Positions 26,392-35,932 are shown, counted from the stretch's first letter. The stretch is DNA of 64,000 bases from Maritimibacter alkaliphilus HTCC2654 (GCF_000152805.1 NZ_CH902578.1:2533163-2597162), one strand, 5' to 3'. Notes: a model not told the origin generated them from the letters alone. Numbers and translations: made by a program.

Positions 26392-27947
26392 AAGCCTATG
26401 CCGCCCTTCTCGAACGGCTCGCATTCACGCCGGGCCGCAATGCCAAGCTTGCGCTCCTTCAGAATTACCTCACGACCGCGCCGGACCCGGATCGGGGGTA
26501 TGCGCTTGCCTCGCTCACCGGAGAACTCGACTTCGCCGGGGCGAAACCCGCGCTTCTCCGCGCGCTCGTGTCCGAGCGGGTGGATAGCGAGTTGTTCACC
26601 ATGTCCTACCACTACGTCGGTGACCTTGCCGAAACCATCGCCCTGATCTGGCCGGGGCAGGGCGAGGCGCGGGATGTGCCCTTGTCCGAAGTGGTCGAAC
26701 GGCTGAACGCGGCATCCAAGACCGAAACGCCCGCGATGATCGCGGATTGGCTCGACGCGCTGGACCCGTCGGAACGTCTGGCGCTGCTCAAACTGATGAC
26801 GGGCGGAATGCGTGTCGGCGTGTCGGCGCGACTGGCCCTTACCGCGCTGGCGGGCACGGGAGACGTGCCGCTCGACGATATCATGGAGCTTTGGGCTGGG
26901 TTCAAGCCGCCGTACGAACCGCTTTTCGCGTGGATCGCAGGCGGGCCGAAGCCTGAACCGACGATCAAGGCGCCCTTCCGGCCCGTCATGCTGTCGACCC
27001 CCAACGATTATGAAGGGTTGTCCGCGCTGGACCCGGCCGATTTCGCCGCCGAATGGAAATGGGACGGCATCCGCGTGCAGGCCGCAGCGCATGGCTATGA
27101 ACGGCGGCTTTATTCGCGGACGGGCGAGGATATTTCGGCGGCCTTCCCCGATATCGTTGACCGCATGGAGTTCTCTGGCGCGCTCGACGGTGAGTTGATC
27201 GTGCGGCGCGCGGATGAGGTCGCGCCCTTCGGCGATCTTCAGAAGCGGCTGAACCGGAAAACGGCGAGCAAGGCGCTGCTGTCCAGCCACCCGGCGGCTC
27301 TCCGGCTTTATGACATTCTGATCTGGGACGACGAAGACATGCGCGAGCTTCCGTTTCACGAACGCCGCGCACGTCTGGAAGCCGCCGTCACAACCCTCGA
27401 CCCTCTGCGCTTCGATGCCTCGCCCTTACTCGACTTCGACACGTGGGACGCGCTTGCCGCCCACCGTGCCGATCCGCCCGCCGCCGTGATCGAGGGCGTG
27501 ATGCTGAAACGGTTGGACAGCGCCTATGTCGCGGGCCGGCCGCGCGGGCCTTGGTTCAAGTGGAAGCGCGACCCGATGATCGTGGATGCGGTCCTGCTTT
27601 ATGCCCAGCGCGGACACGGAAAACGCTCGGGCTTCTATTCCGATTTCACCTTCGGGGTCTGGGATGACGACAGGCTCGTGCCGGTCGGCAAAGCCTATTC
27701 CGGGTTCACCGACGAAGAGCTCAAACGGCTCGACAAGTTCGTTCGTCAGAATACCGTGGAACGGTTCGGGCCGGTGCGGTCCTTGTCCCCCGAACTTGTC
27801 GTAGAGGTGGCGTTCGAGGGCCTGAACCGCTCCAAACGGCACAAATCCGGTGTCGCAATGCGGTTCCCACGCATCTCACGTATCCGTTGGGACAAGCCTG
27901 CGAAGGAAGCGGACCACCTGACGACGTTGGAGGCGATGCTGCCCTAG
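26388..27947 (+). CDS. ATP-dependent DNA ligase
   Basis: A 519-residue ligase additional to the NAD-dependent LigA expected elsewhere. The adenylation lysine is K224 in EWKWDGIRVQ (KxDG motif I); YSRTGEDIS is motif III; ALDGELIV and VIEGVMLKRLDSAYVAGRP (motif IV/V) and WFKWKRDP follow. An amino-terminal DNA-binding domain occupies residues 1-200. It belongs to the family that in many bacteria forms a repair cassette with the MBL exonuclease, an Lhr-like helicase and PdeM; only the exonuclease is here. Its TAG interlocks with the stop of the convergent methyltransferase gene in a CTAG at 27944-27947. Confidence 0.93.
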   Translation: MKAYAALLERLAFTPGRNAKLALLQNYLTTAPDPDRGYALASLTGELDFAGAKPALLRALVSERVDSELFTMSYHYVGDLAETIALIWPGQGEARDVPLSEVVERLNAASKTETPAMIADWLDALDPSERLALLKLMTGGMRVGVSARLALTALAGTGDVPLDDIMELWAGFKPPYEPLFAWIAGGPKPEPTIKAPFRPVMLSTPNDYEGLSALDPADFAAEWKWDGIRVQAAAHGYERRLYSRTGEDISAAFPDIVDRMEFSGALDGELIVRRADEVAPFGDLQKRLNRKTASKALLSSHPAALRLYDILIWDDEDMRELPFHERRARLEAAVTTLDPLRFDASPLLDFDTWDALAAHRADPPAAVIEGVMLKRLDSAYVAGRPRGPWFKWKRDPMIVDAVLLYAQRGHGKRSGFYSDFTFGVWDDDRLVPVGKAYSGFTDEELKRLDKFVRQNTVERFGPVRSLSPELVVEVAFEGLNRSKRHKSGVAMRFPRISRIRWDKPAKEADHLTTLEAMLP

Positions 27948-28558
27948 CCGGGTTTCTTCGCGACGATGAACCGTGCGGCGTGACCTTCGGGTCGTTCGTC
28001 CACGGCGATGTCCAGCCCTGCATCCCGGATCATGTGGCGCATGTCGTCTTCAGACAGAAACGTCAGATGCGGTATCGCGCCGAACATCTGCCCAAGCGGT
28101 GCGATGAGCTTCAGGAACTTCATGTTTCCCAGCACTGCGGTCGAGGAAACGAAATACCCGCCGGGGCGCAGGCTTTCTCCGATCTTCTTCACCGTGAACG
28201 CCGGGTTGGGCAGAAGGTGCAGGACGGATAGGGCGAGGATCATGTCGTAGCTGCCGGGGGCCACATCGGCCCGGTCGAAATCCGCGTGAACGAAACGCAT
28301 GTTGTCCGGGATGGGGCCCTGTTCCTTCGCGGCCTCCAGCATCGCGGACGAGATGTCCATCGCCGTGTAGCTGCGAACGAGCGGCGCATGGCGACGTCCG
28401 GTGTTGCCCGAACCACAGCCGATCTCGAGCACGTCCATGTCGGGCCGCATGTAGGATTGGGTGATGCCGAGCTTCCACTCGTAGGTGTCGAGGTCCGAGA
28501 TCGGCGACTTGATGTAGCGCTTGGCGAGTTTGTCCCAGACCTGCGCTTGATCCTTCAT
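27944..28558 (-). CDS. Class I SAM-dependent methyltransferase
   Basis: A 204-residue methyltransferase. Motif I is VLEIGCGSGNTG near residues 43-54, motif II MDISSAMLEAAKEQ, and YDMILALSVLHLL the post-II strand. It resembles small UbiE/phosphatidylethanolamine-methyltransferase-like proteins, but the substrate cannot be told from sequence. The ATG at 28558 overlaps the pip stop (ATGA), so expression follows pip. A longer upstream reading to 28699 would lie inside pip and is rejected. Converges with the ligase gene, sharing a CTAG stop overlap. Confidence 0.85.
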   Translation of the reverse strand: MKDQAQVWDKLAKRYIKSPISDLDTYEWKLGITQSYMRPDMDVLEIGCGSGNTGRRHAPLVRSYTAMDISSAMLEAAKEQGPIPDNMRFVHADFDRADVAPGSYDMILALSVLHLLPNPAFTVKKIGESLRPGGYFVSSTAVLGNMKFLKLIAPLGQMFGAIPHLTFLSEDDMRHMIRDAGLDIAVDERPEGHAARFIVAKKPG

Positions 28559-29544
28559 AGCCCGAGCGTATCCCGCTGCCGTGCAAGCTTGTCCGTGGTG
28601 CGCACCAGTTCCGCCGCGATGCCGGGTTCCGAAACGGCGTGGCCTGCGCGCGGGATCATGCGAAACTCGCTCGTCGGCCATGACTTGTGCAGGGACCATG
28701 CCGCTTGCGGGGGGCAGATCATGTCATGACGACCCTGCACGATGGTGCCGGGAACATGGGCGATCCGGGTCATGTTCCTGAGAATCTGCTGATCTTCGGA
28801 CAGGAACGCGCGGTTCTGGAAATAGTGGTTCTCGAGCCGCGCGAAGGCGAGCGCGTAGTCGGCCGGGCTATCGATCATGGCCCCGTCATTCTCGATACTG
28901 GCGAGCGCGTTTTCCCACGACGCCCAGACGCGGGCATGTTTCAACTCGTCGCCCCGATCACCGGAGAACAGCCGCTTGTGATAGGCTTCGATCAGGTCTT
29001 CGCGTTCGTCCGCGGGAATGAGGTCGGTGAACCGCGCCCACAGATCGGGCCAGAACTGTCCGGCGCCTCCGCCATAGAACCAGTCGAACTCCCGCTCGGT
29101 GGCGAGGAAGACACCGCGCAGCACCAGCCATGCCACACGGTCCGGGTGGCTTTGGGCATAGACCAGCCCCAAAGTCGCCCCCCAGCTACCGCCGAATACG
29201 ATCCAACGGTCGATCCCGAACGTATCGCGGATAAGTTCGATGTCACGGATGAGGTGCCAAGTCGTATTGGCCTTCACTGAGGCATGCGGGCGGGAGCGGC
29301 CGCAGCCGCGCTGATCGAAAAGGATGATGCGATACTTTTTCGGGTCGAAGAACCGGCGCATGGCGGGGGAGCATCCGCCGCCCGGGCCACCGTGCAGCAC
29401 GACGACGGGCATCCCGTCTTTCGCGCCGCACTGTTCGACATACACCGTGTGGCCATCACCGACCTCGAGCATCCGACGGTCGAATGGCTCGATCGGGGGA
29501 TACATTTTCCCCCCTGCGGTGTTTTTTCCTGCGGCCTGTTCCAT
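28555..29544 (-). CDS. pip: Prolyl aminopeptidase (proline iminopeptidase)
   Basis: Alpha/beta-hydrolase of family S33 that removes amino-terminal proline. The oxyanion-hole motif [10 protein letters not shown], the segment [15 protein letters not shown], and the nucleophile elbow [17 protein letters not shown] (catalytic Ser in GGSWG) are diagnostic; the histidine is in [10 protein letters not shown] near the end. From 29544 the protein is 329 residues with about 14 residues before YPPIEPFD, as I recall for relatives. An alternative ATG at 29505 has the stronger ribosome site AGGGGGG and gives 316 residues. It diverges from ubiG across a short palindrome-rich gap. Confidence 0.92.
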   Translation of the reverse strand: MEQAAGKNTAGGKMYPPIEPFDRRMLEVGDGHTVYVEQCGAKDGMPVVVLHGGPGGGCSPAMRRFFDPKKYRIILFDQRGCGRSRPHASVKANTTWHLIRDIELIRDTFGIDRWIVFGGSWGATLGLVYAQSHPDRVAWLVLRGVFLATEREFDWFYGGGAGQFWPDLWARFTDLIPADEREDLIEAYHKRLFSGDRGDELKHARVWASWENALASIENDGAMIDSPADYALAFARLENHYFQNRAFLSEDQQILRNMTRIAHVPGTIVQGRHDMICPPQAAWSLHKSWPTSEFRMIPRAGHAVSEPGIAAELVRTTDKLARQRDTLGL

Positions 29545-29560
29545 AGGGAACCTATATAGG
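29538..29560. promoter_or_regulatory. Palindromes between divergent pip and ubiG
   Basis: CCTATATAGG at 29551-29560 is a perfect palindrome that could serve as a -10 element in either direction, and it directly follows the inverted repeat GTTCC-ATAG-GGAAC (from about 29538) overlapping the upstream pip start codon. Confidence 0.4.
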
Positions 29561-29596
29561 TGCTGCGACAAAGACGCCATGAAAGACGAGGCTAAC

Positions 29597-30343
29597 ATGA
29601 GTGCCGGACAAACGACAGTCGATCCCAGCGAAGTCGCCAAATTCGAAGCGATGGCAGCAGAATGGTGGGACCCGACGGGGAAATTCAAGCCGCTTCACAT
29701 GATGAACCCCGTGCGTCTCGATTACATCACGTCACAAATCGCGGCGGAGTTCGGGCGCGACCTGTCCGACGACAAACCTTTCGCTGGTCTGCGCATCCTC
29801 GACATCGGTTGCGGGGGCGGTCTTTTGTCGGAACCGATGGCGCGGCTCGGGGCCGACGTCGTGGGGGCCGACGCCGCCGAGCGCAACATTCCAGTGGCGC
29901 AGGTCCATGCCGAGCAATCGGGGCTGGACATCGACTATCGCTTCACCACCGCCGAGGCGCTGGCGGTCGCGGGCGAACAGTTCGACGTGGTTCTGAACAT
30001 GGAAGTGGTGGAGCATGTGGCGGACCCGTTGTCCTATCTCACCGCCTGTCAGCAGCTTCTCAAACCCGGCGGTCTGATGGTCTGCTCGACGATCAACCGG
30101 AATCCCAAGAGCTTCATGGTCGCGATCGTCGGCGCTGAGCACGTAATGCGTTGGCTGCCGAAAGGCACGCATGAGTGGGACAAGTTCATTACGCCCGACG
30201 AACTTGGCAACCTCATCACGGAATCCGGGCTGCGACTGGTCGACAAGCAGGGCTTCGTCTTCAATCCGATCCTGTGGAGCTGGTCGATCTCGTCACGCGA
30301 TCTGTCCGTGAATTACGTGACGGCGAGCGTCAAAGCGGCCTGA
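29597..30343 (+). CDS. ubiG: Ubiquinone biosynthesis O-methyltransferase UbiG
   Basis: Carries out both O-methylations of ubiquinone synthesis. The 248-residue protein opens with [30 protein letters not shown], a stretch highly characteristic of UbiG, split here around the conserved WWDP; motif I is [30 protein letters not shown] and INRNPKSFM are also family hallmarks. The start is the ATG at 29597 with GAGG six bases upstream; an ATG at 29579 is possible. It converges with hslU across a hairpin. Confidence 0.96.
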   Translation: MSAGQTTVDPSEVAKFEAMAAEWWDPTGKFKPLHMMNPVRLDYITSQIAAEFGRDLSDDKPFAGLRILDIGCGGGLLSEPMARLGADVVGADAAERNIPVAQVHAEQSGLDIDYRFTTAEALAVAGEQFDVVLNMEVVEHVADPLSYLTACQQLLKPGGLMVCSTINRNPKSFMVAIVGAEHVMRWLPKGTHEWDKFITPDELGNLITESGLRLVDKQGFVFNPILWSWSISSRDLSVNYVTASVKAA

Positions 30344-30350
30344 GGCTGGC

Positions 30351-30372
30351 GCGTCCGGCCCGCGCCGGACGC
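30351..30372. terminator. Hairpin between convergent ubiG and hslU
   Basis: GCGTCCGG at 30351-30358 and CCGGACGC at 30365-30372 form a perfect 8-bp stem with a six-base loop in the 37-base gap. No T-run on either side, but position suits a shared terminator. Confidence 0.5.
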
Positions 30373-30380
30373 CGCCTTGG

Positions 30381-31688
30381 CTACAGCATGTAACGACCGA
30401 CGTCGGTGCTCTGCATCAGCTCGCCGAGGTTTTTCTGAACGAAAGCCTCGTCCACGACCACTTCTTCGCCCGACTTGTCCGGCGCGGTGAAGCTGAGTTC
30501 TTCGAACACACGCTCCATCACGGTGTAGAGCCTGCGCGCCCCGATGTTCTCGACCGTCGTGTTCACCTCGGCGGCGATCCGGGCCAGCGCGGCGATCCCG
30601 TCTTCGGTGAAGGACACCTTGACCTCTTCGGTGCCCATGAGCGCGGTATATTGCAAGGTCAGCGCATTGTCCGTCTCGGTCAGGATGCGCACGAAATCCT
30701 CTTCCGTCAGCGCACGCAGTTCGACACGGATCGGCAGACGACCCTGAAGTTCGGGCAACAGGTCCGAAGGCTTCGCGATGTGGAACGCACCCGAGGCGAT
30801 GAACAGCATGTGGTCGGTTTTCACCGGGCCATGTTTGGTCGACACCGTCGTGCCCTCGATCAGCGGCAGCAGGTCGCGCTGAACGCCTTCGCGGCTGACG
30901 TCGCCGCCGCGGGCATCGGAGCGGGCGCAGACCTTGTCGATCTCGTCGATGAAGACGATCCCGTTCTGCTCGACCGATTCCAAGGCGATCTTGTTGACCG
31001 CTTCGTCATCCAGAAGCTTGTCGGCTTCTTCGCCCATCAGAATTTCATAGCTTTCGGCGACGGTCATCTTCTTGCGCACGGTGCGCCCGCCGAAGGCTTT
31101 GCCGAACATATCCGACAGGTTCATCATGCCCATGTTCATGCCGGGCTGGCCGGGCACATCGAACATCGGCATTCCGCCGCCCGTATCCTGCACGTCAAGT
31201 TCGATCACGGTGTCGTCCAATTCGCCCGAGCGGAGTTTCTTGCGAAACATTTCGCGGGTCTGCTCGCGGGCCTGATCCCCGGCGACAGCAGAAATCACGC
31301 GTTCCTCGGCGTTGTGTTCGGCCGCGGATTTCACGTCTTCGCGCATCCACTCGCGGGTCTGGACGATGGCTGTGTCGACGAGATCGCGCACGATCTGTTC
31401 GACATCGCGGCCCACGTAACCGACCTCGGTGAACTTGGTCGCCTCGACCTTGATGAACGGCGCACGGGCCAGTTTGGCCAGACGCCGGGAAATCTCGGTT
31501 TTGCCGACGCCGGTCGGGCCGATCATGAGGATGTTCTTCGGATATACCTCGTCGCGCAGGTCGTCCGACAATTGTTTGCGGCGCCAGCGGTTGCGCAGCG
31601 CCACGGCCACGGCGCGCTTGGCGTCCTTCTGGCCGATGATGAACCGGTCGAGTTCCGATACGATCTCGCGGGGGGTCAGGTCGGTCAT
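30381..31688 (-). CDS. hslU: ATP-dependent protease ATPase subunit HslU
   Basis: AAA+ unfoldase that feeds substrates to HslV. The 435-residue protein starts [20 protein letters not shown], has Walker A in [17 protein letters not shown], Walker B in [12 protein letters not shown], the pore motif GYVGRDVE, and a carboxy end closing in DVGRYML, whose last residues dock into HslV. It lies nine bases downstream of hslV. Expected to be heat induced; a promoter resembling the RpoH type precedes hslV. Confidence 0.97.
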   Translation of the reverse strand: MTDLTPREIVSELDRFIIGQKDAKRAVAVALRNRWRRKQLSDDLRDEVYPKNILMIGPTGVGKTEISRRLAKLARAPFIKVEATKFTEVGYVGRDVEQIVRDLVDTAIVQTREWMREDVKSAAEHNAEERVISAVAGDQAREQTREMFRKKLRSGELDDTVIELDVQDTGGGMPMFDVPGQPGMNMGMMNLSDMFGKAFGGRTVRKKMTVAESYEILMGEEADKLLDDEAVNKIALESVEQNGIVFIDEIDKVCARSDARGGDVSREGVQRDLLPLIEGTTVSTKHGPVKTDHMLFIASGAFHIAKPSDLLPELQGRLPIRVELRALTEEDFVRILTETDNALTLQYTALMGTEEVKVSFTEDGIAALARIAAEVNTTVENIGARRLYTVMERVFEELSFTAPDKSGEEVVVDEAFVQKNLGELMQSTDVGRYML

Positions 31689-31697
31689 GTCCGTCTC

Positions 31698-32249
31698 TTA
31701 TGTCTTGAGCGTTTCGAGCGTCAGGTTGCCGTTCGTGTAGACGCAGATGTCGGCTGCAATCGCCATCGCGGCGCGCGCGATCTCTTCCGCCGATTTGTCC
31801 GTGTCCATCATCGCCCGGCCGGCGGCGAGGGCGTAGTTTCCGCCCGAACCGATCGCGGCCACGTCATGTTCGGGTTCCAGCACGTCGCCCGCGCCGGTCA
31901 CCACGAACAGATCCTTGCCGTCCGAAACGATCAGCATCGCTTCGAGTTTCTGAAGGTATTTGTCGGTGCGCCAGTCCTTTGCGAGCTCGACGCAGGCCCG
32001 CGCGAGTTGCCCCGGCGTGGCTTCGAGTTTCGTCTCGAGCCGTTCGAGCAGGGTAAAGGCGTCAGCGGTCGATCCTGCGAACCCGGCGATGATGTCATAG
32101 CCGCCGGGCGACAGCCTGCGCACCTTGCGCGCCGTGCCTTTGATGACCGTGTCGCCCAGGCTCACCTGCCCGTCGCCCGCGATCACCACTTCGCCGCCTT
32201 TGCGCACGCCACAGATCGTGGTGCCGTGCCAGCCGGGAAACTCGCTCAT
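31698..32249 (-). CDS. hslV: ATP-dependent protease peptidase subunit HslV
   Basis: Proteasome-like threonine peptidase of the HslVU complex. The 183-residue precursor begins with a nine-residue propeptide (MSEFPGWHG) before the catalytic Thr in [40 protein letters not shown] and [15 protein letters not shown] are conserved features. The ATG at 32249 follows AAAAGGAGGCGG, a strong ribosome site. First gene of the hslVU operon. Confidence 0.97.
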   Translation of the reverse strand: MSEFPGWHGTTICGVRKGGEVVIAGDGQVSLGDTVIKGTARKVRRLSPGGYDIIAGFAGSTADAFTLLERLETKLEATPGQLARACVELAKDWRTDKYLQKLEAMLIVSDGKDLFVVTGAGDVLEPEHDVAAIGSGGNYALAAGRAMMDTDKSAEEIARAAMAIAADICVYTNGNLTLETLKT

Positions 32250-32274
32250 GTCCGCCTCCTTTTGGTTCCGACGC

Positions 32275-32303
32275 TATATGGACCCCCGGTTTGCCCGCGA
32301 CAA
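32275..32303 (-). promoter_or_regulatory. Candidate promoter of hslVU
   Basis: On the minus strand TTGTCG (32303-32298) and CATATA (32280-32275) are 17 bases apart, and the -10 reads TCCATATAG, which fits both housekeeping and RpoH-type alphaproteobacterial promoters. It ends 25 bases before the hslV start. Confidence 0.5.
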
Positions 32304-32347
32304 CCACCCGGCTTGACCGGACGGGGCGGGCAGGTAGCTTGCCGCCC

Positions 32348-33265
32348 ATGGAAGCCCGAATTCTGCGCATCTACCTTGACGACGTCATGCTGGACATGGC
32401 CCAGCGGGGCGAGTTCGGGTTCGTTGCGCGGGTGACCAAGGCCTTCGAGGGTGTCGGCTTTCGCGTCGAGCTGCGCCGCAATTCGTTTCAGGAACGGCTG
32501 AAGTCGGCGGCCCGCAACGGTTACTCGCTTTTTCTGATGGATGACCCGTTCCACCCGAAATCCCTGACGATGCGCAAGAGCTACTATTTTCCGTTCTGGC
32601 GGATCGAAGCGACGCCGAAGCGGTGGGAATTCGAGGTCGCGAAGAAAACCTTCGATCCGGCTGAAATAGACACTGATGTCGCACAGAACTGGGTCGGCAA
32701 CTGGCGCAAATGGCTGTTCAAGCGAGGGCCGGAGACGGCGGGGCGCACTGGGCTGATCTACGTCGCCCTTCAAGGCAAATTGCTTGAACATCGCTCGTTC
32801 CAAACCATGTCACCCATCGACATGATCGCCGAAGTGCAGGCGCGCGCGGGTGACAAGCGTATCCTGCTCGGGCTTCATCCGGGCGAGGATTACTCGGACG
32901 AAGAGCGCGCGACGCTCGACGCTATCGCCGCGAACGACCCGCGGGTGGCGGTTCAGACCGGGGGGATGGAAGAGGCGCTCAGGGTTTGTGATTTTGTGAT
33001 CACACAGAACTCGGCCGCGGCCCTGTCGGGGTTCTTCTTCGAAAAGCCCGCGATCCTCTTCGGGGAATGCGATTTTCACCACCAGATGCCGCGCGTCTCG
33101 CAATTGGGGGTGGATGAGGCCTGGCGACAGCTTGAAAGCACCCCCCCTGCCTATGCGGAATACCTTTACTGGTTCGTCGCGCTGAACTCGATCAAAGCGG
33201 ACGTGGAAGGGGAAGCAGAGGCGAAGATCCTTGCCACGTGCAAACGCTTCGGATGGGATGTTTAG
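32348..33265 (+). CDS. Capsule-polysaccharide-synthesis-like protein
   Basis: A 305-residue cytoplasmic protein without signal or membrane helices. Its carboxy part, LLGLHPGEDYSDEERATLDA, then VCDFVITQNSAAALSGFFFE followed by KPAILFGECDFHH, resembles the second Rossmann half of KpsC/KpsS-like capsule synthesis enzymes, where a Ser/Ala-rich loop and a KPAI strand follow. The amino half (LYLDDVMLDMAQRGEFGFVA) is not recognisable to me. It is isolated from other polysaccharide genes here. The ATG at 32348 sits after AGGTAG, which lies in a bulged hairpin (about 32325-32347). Sugar and acceptor are unknown. Confidence 0.65.
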   Translation: MEARILRIYLDDVMLDMAQRGEFGFVARVTKAFEGVGFRVELRRNSFQERLKSAARNGYSLFLMDDPFHPKSLTMRKSYYFPFWRIEATPKRWEFEVAKKTFDPAEIDTDVAQNWVGNWRKWLFKRGPETAGRTGLIYVALQGKLLEHRSFQTMSPIDMIAEVQARAGDKRILLGLHPGEDYSDEERATLDAIAANDPRVAVQTGGMEEALRVCDFVITQNSAAALSGFFFEKPAILFGECDFHHQMPRVSQLGVDEAWRQLESTPPAYAEYLYWFVALNSIKADVEGEAEAKILATCKRFGWDV

Positions 33266-33268
33266 GCT

Positions 33269-34306
33269 TTAATCCAGCCAACCGCGCAGGTTGTCGACCG
33301 CCACGTTCGTCAGCGCGGCGATGTGCTCGTCATCATCATTGAGGCAGGGAATATAGGTGAAGCTATCGCCTCCGGCATGTTCGAAGCTCTCCCGGATTTC
33401 ACCGTTGATCTCTTCCAACGTCTCGATGCAGTCCGCCGAAAACGCGGGCGCGAGAACGGCGATCGACTTGACCCCGTCCTCTTTCACAAGCCGCGCGACT
33501 TCGTCCACGGTGTAGGGCTTCAGCCATTCCTCGGGTCCGAATACCGACTGGAACGTGGTCACGATCCGGTCCTTCGACCATCCAAGGCGTTCGGTCAGAA
33601 GACGCGTCGTTTTCTGGCATTGGCAGTGATACGGGTCGCCCTCCATCAGGTAGCGTTCCGGCATCCCGTGGTAGGAGCAGATGATCCGCTCCGGTGCCTG
33701 ATCCTCGGACGGGTAGACGCGCAGCACCGAGGCCGCGAGCGCCTCGATATAGTCGTCGCGGTCGAAATATTCCGGCGCGGTGCGCACCGAAGGCATCCGG
33801 TTTTCGTCCATCAGCGCCCGGAAAAACTGGTCGTTCGCCGTGCCGCTCGTGGTCGCGGAATACTGCGGGTAGAGCGGGAAGAAGAGGATCTTGGTGCACC
33901 CGGCCTCGACCATGGCGCGCACTTTGGATTTGGTCGACGGGTTGCCGTATCGCATACAGAAATCGACGACGACCCGATCCCCGAACCGCTGTTTCAGCGA
34001 CGCGTCCAGCTTGGCGACCTGATCCTTGGTGATCGTCATCAACGGGCTTTCGCCTTTATCGTGATTCCAGATCATCTTGTAGTTCGCGCCGGAGCGGAAC
34101 GGGCGGATCGTCAGGATCGGACCCTGTAGGATCGGCTGCCATTTCCAGTTCGGGTAGTCGATGACGCGTTTGTCCGAAAGGAATTCGTTCAGATAGCGCC
34201 GCATCGACCAATAGTCATAGTTGTCGGGCGTGCCGAGATTGGCGAACAGAACGCCGACCTTCGGCGTGGGAACCCTGGGATGGGCCTTTGGCATGTGTTC
34301 GTTCAT
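33269..34306 (-). CDS. hemH: Ferrochelatase
   Basis: Inserts Fe(II) into protoporphyrin IX, the last step of heme synthesis. In the 345-residue protein GVLFANLGTPDNYDYWSMRRYLNEF marks the porphyrin-binding loop, LFFPLYPQYSATTSGT the conserved core, and ICSYHGMPERYLMEGDPYHCQC contains the metal-binding His. FAPAFSADCIETLEEI-like sequence (here LAPAFSADCIETLEEING) near the end holds the catalytic Glu region. It follows the methyltransferase gene at 34335 by 28 bases and converges with the gene ending at 33265. Confidence 0.96.
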   Translation of the reverse strand: MNEHMPKAHPRVPTPKVGVLFANLGTPDNYDYWSMRRYLNEFLSDKRVIDYPNWKWQPILQGPILTIRPFRSGANYKMIWNHDKGESPLMTITKDQVAKLDASLKQRFGDRVVVDFCMRYGNPSTKSKVRAMVEAGCTKILFFPLYPQYSATTSGTANDQFFRALMDENRMPSVRTAPEYFDRDDYIEALAASVLRVYPSEDQAPERIICSYHGMPERYLMEGDPYHCQCQKTTRLLTERLGWSKDRIVTTFQSVFGPEEWLKPYTVDEVARLVKEDGVKSIAVLAPAFSADCIETLEEINGEIRESFEHAGGDSFTYIPCLNDDDEHIAALTNVAVDNLRGWLD

Positions 34307-34334
34307 GGTCCTGATCCTGTTCGTGGCCCGTCTG

Positions 34335-35144
34335 TTACGGCTTGTCGTTCAATTTGGTTTCATCCGTGTTCAAGGCATCCGCGAGACGCGCCTCGGCAGA
34401 CCCCGGTCGAAGCGGTTTCTGCTGGCTTTCATGCGGGGCCCAGCCCGCAAGGAACACCAGTTCGAACGTGGCGTGGATGCGGCCCGCTTCGTCGGCGTCC
34501 GAGGCATAGCGCGCCGCCGTTTCCGCGAACACACCGCGTGGTGTGAAGCCCGCGCGGGTGGCGAGCGCATTGCCTTCGCCCATCTTGCGCAGGTCGCGCA
34601 TCAGGGCGAGCGCATCGGAATAACTGACATCGCGCAGGGAACTGTCGGCGACCGGCAGGGCGAACCCGGCCCGCTGAAGAAGGCCGCCAAGGTCGCGCAG
34701 CTCACCCATCGGCAACATGCGCGGTGACAGGCCCCCGGTCTGGGCGATCTCGGCAGCGGTGATCGCCGCCCGCAATTCCCTGAGCGTCTCCCCCCCGAAC
34801 ATGACGCCCATGAAGAACCCGTCGGGCTTCAGCGCCTTGTGGCATTGGATCAACTGCCCCACCGGATCGTTCGACCAGTGCAGCGACAGGCCATGAATGA
34901 CGAGATCGTGGGCGCCCGGTTCGAGCGTCAGCACCTCGTCATCGGGAACGATCACGGCGTCGGGAAAGAATTTTCGCCAGATCGCGGGGAATCCCGTCAC
35001 GACGGCAGGCGCCGTAAAGGTTCTGTTAACCTCTTCCAGCCGATCCTGAACTTCGAAGGCCGCTTCTTCCTGAAGGAACATGCCATCCGCCTGCGCGCGG
35101 GCGCGGGTCAGGGTCAGACGGGCGGGATCGGTCAGCTTCGACAT
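34335..35144 (-). CDS. BioC/NDUFAF5-like methyltransferase-fold protein
   Basis: A 269-residue protein of the BioC-like group. As I recall, alphaproteobacterial members begin much like this one (LQEEAAFEVQDRLEEVNRTF) and are related to NDUFAF5, a complex I assembly factor that hydroxylates an arginine. LDLVIHGLSLHWSNDPVGQL is the usual strand after motif II (read here as HDLVIHGLSLHWSNDP). The expected glycine-rich SAM loop (G-x-G-x-G) is not visible; the equivalent position reads AVVTGFPAIW, so cofactor binding may be altered. It starts at ATG 35144, diverging from comF with 30 bases between, and probably is co-transcribed with hemH. Confidence 0.75.
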   Translation of the reverse strand: MSKLTDPARLTLTRARAQADGMFLQEEAAFEVQDRLEEVNRTFTAPAVVTGFPAIWRKFFPDAVIVPDDEVLTLEPGAHDLVIHGLSLHWSNDPVGQLIQCHKALKPDGFFMGVMFGGETLRELRAAITAAEIAQTGGLSPRMLPMGELRDLGGLLQRAGFALPVADSSLRDVSYSDALALMRDLRKMGEGNALATRAGFTPRGVFAETAARYASDADEAGRIHATFELVFLAGWAPHESQQKPLRPGSAEARLADALNTDETKLNDKP

Positions 35145-35174
35145 GGCGCGGCACCATAGATGGAGGCCTGAGGA

Positions 35175-35891
35175 ATGCAATCGCTGCTCCGCGCGATCTA
35201 CCCCGCGCAATGCGCATCCTGCGGCGAAATCGTCGAGGGTGACGGTGGGCTTTGCGGGCCTTGCTGGCGCGAAACCCGGTTCGTGACCGGGCACGTCTGC
35301 GACAAGTGCGGGGTCGGGCTGCCGGGCGAAAGCGACGGGCATCTGGACCTCTGCGATGACTGCATGACCATTGCGCGCCCGTGGTCTCAGGGGCGCACGG
35401 CGCTGGACTATACAGGAAACGGGCGCAGGCTGGTTCTGGCGTTCAAACATGCCGACAGGCCCGACATCGCAGAGCCGGCCGCGCGATGGGTGGCGCGGGC
35501 GGCCCAGCCGTTGTTCACGCCGGGGATGCTGATCGTTCCGGTCCCGTCGCATTGGACCCGGCTTTATCGCCGTCGGTACAATCAGGCCGCCGAGCTGGCC
35601 CGCGCGCTGGGGCGCGCTACCGGACACGGCGTCTTGCCGACCGCGTTGGTGCGGACCCAAGGCGGGGAAACGCAGGAGGGTAAGACCGTGGATCAGAGGT
35701 TCGCCAACCTGCACGGGGCGATCCGACCCCATCCGAAACGCGGCGCGGCATTGGAAGGAAAACGCATCCTGATCGTGGACGATGTGATGACATCCGGTGC
35801 CACGCTCGCCGCCGCAACCGAGGCCGCTTTCGTCGCCGGTGCAGCGGACGTGAAGATCGCGACACTGGCGCGCGTTGCCCGCGGACCCTAA
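35175..35891 (+). CDS. comF: ComF-family phosphoribosyltransferase-like protein
   Basis: A 238-residue double-zinc-finger plus phosphoribosyltransferase-fold protein. Cysteines at 13, 16, 27, 30, 42, 45, 60 and 63 form two four-Cys sets. The PRTase signature ILIVDDVMTSGATLAAA is at about 199-215, and VPVPSHWTRLYRRRYNQAAELA is the ComF hallmark. The protein is linked to DNA uptake in naturally competent bacteria; in others its role is unclear. Diverges from the methyltransferase gene at 34335-35144; grxC follows after 41 bases. Confidence 0.92.
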   Translation: MQSLLRAIYPAQCASCGEIVEGDGGLCGPCWRETRFVTGHVCDKCGVGLPGESDGHLDLCDDCMTIARPWSQGRTALDYTGNGRRLVLAFKHADRPDIAEPAARWVARAAQPLFTPGMLIVPVPSHWTRLYRRRYNQAAELARALGRATGHGVLPTALVRTQGGETQEGKTVDQRFANLHGAIRPHPKRGAALEGKRILIVDDVMTSGATLAAATEAAFVAGAADVKIATLARVARGP

Positions 35892-35932
35892 ATGTCCTTC
35901 AATCGGGGTAACCCGGATGAAGGATACAGAAA

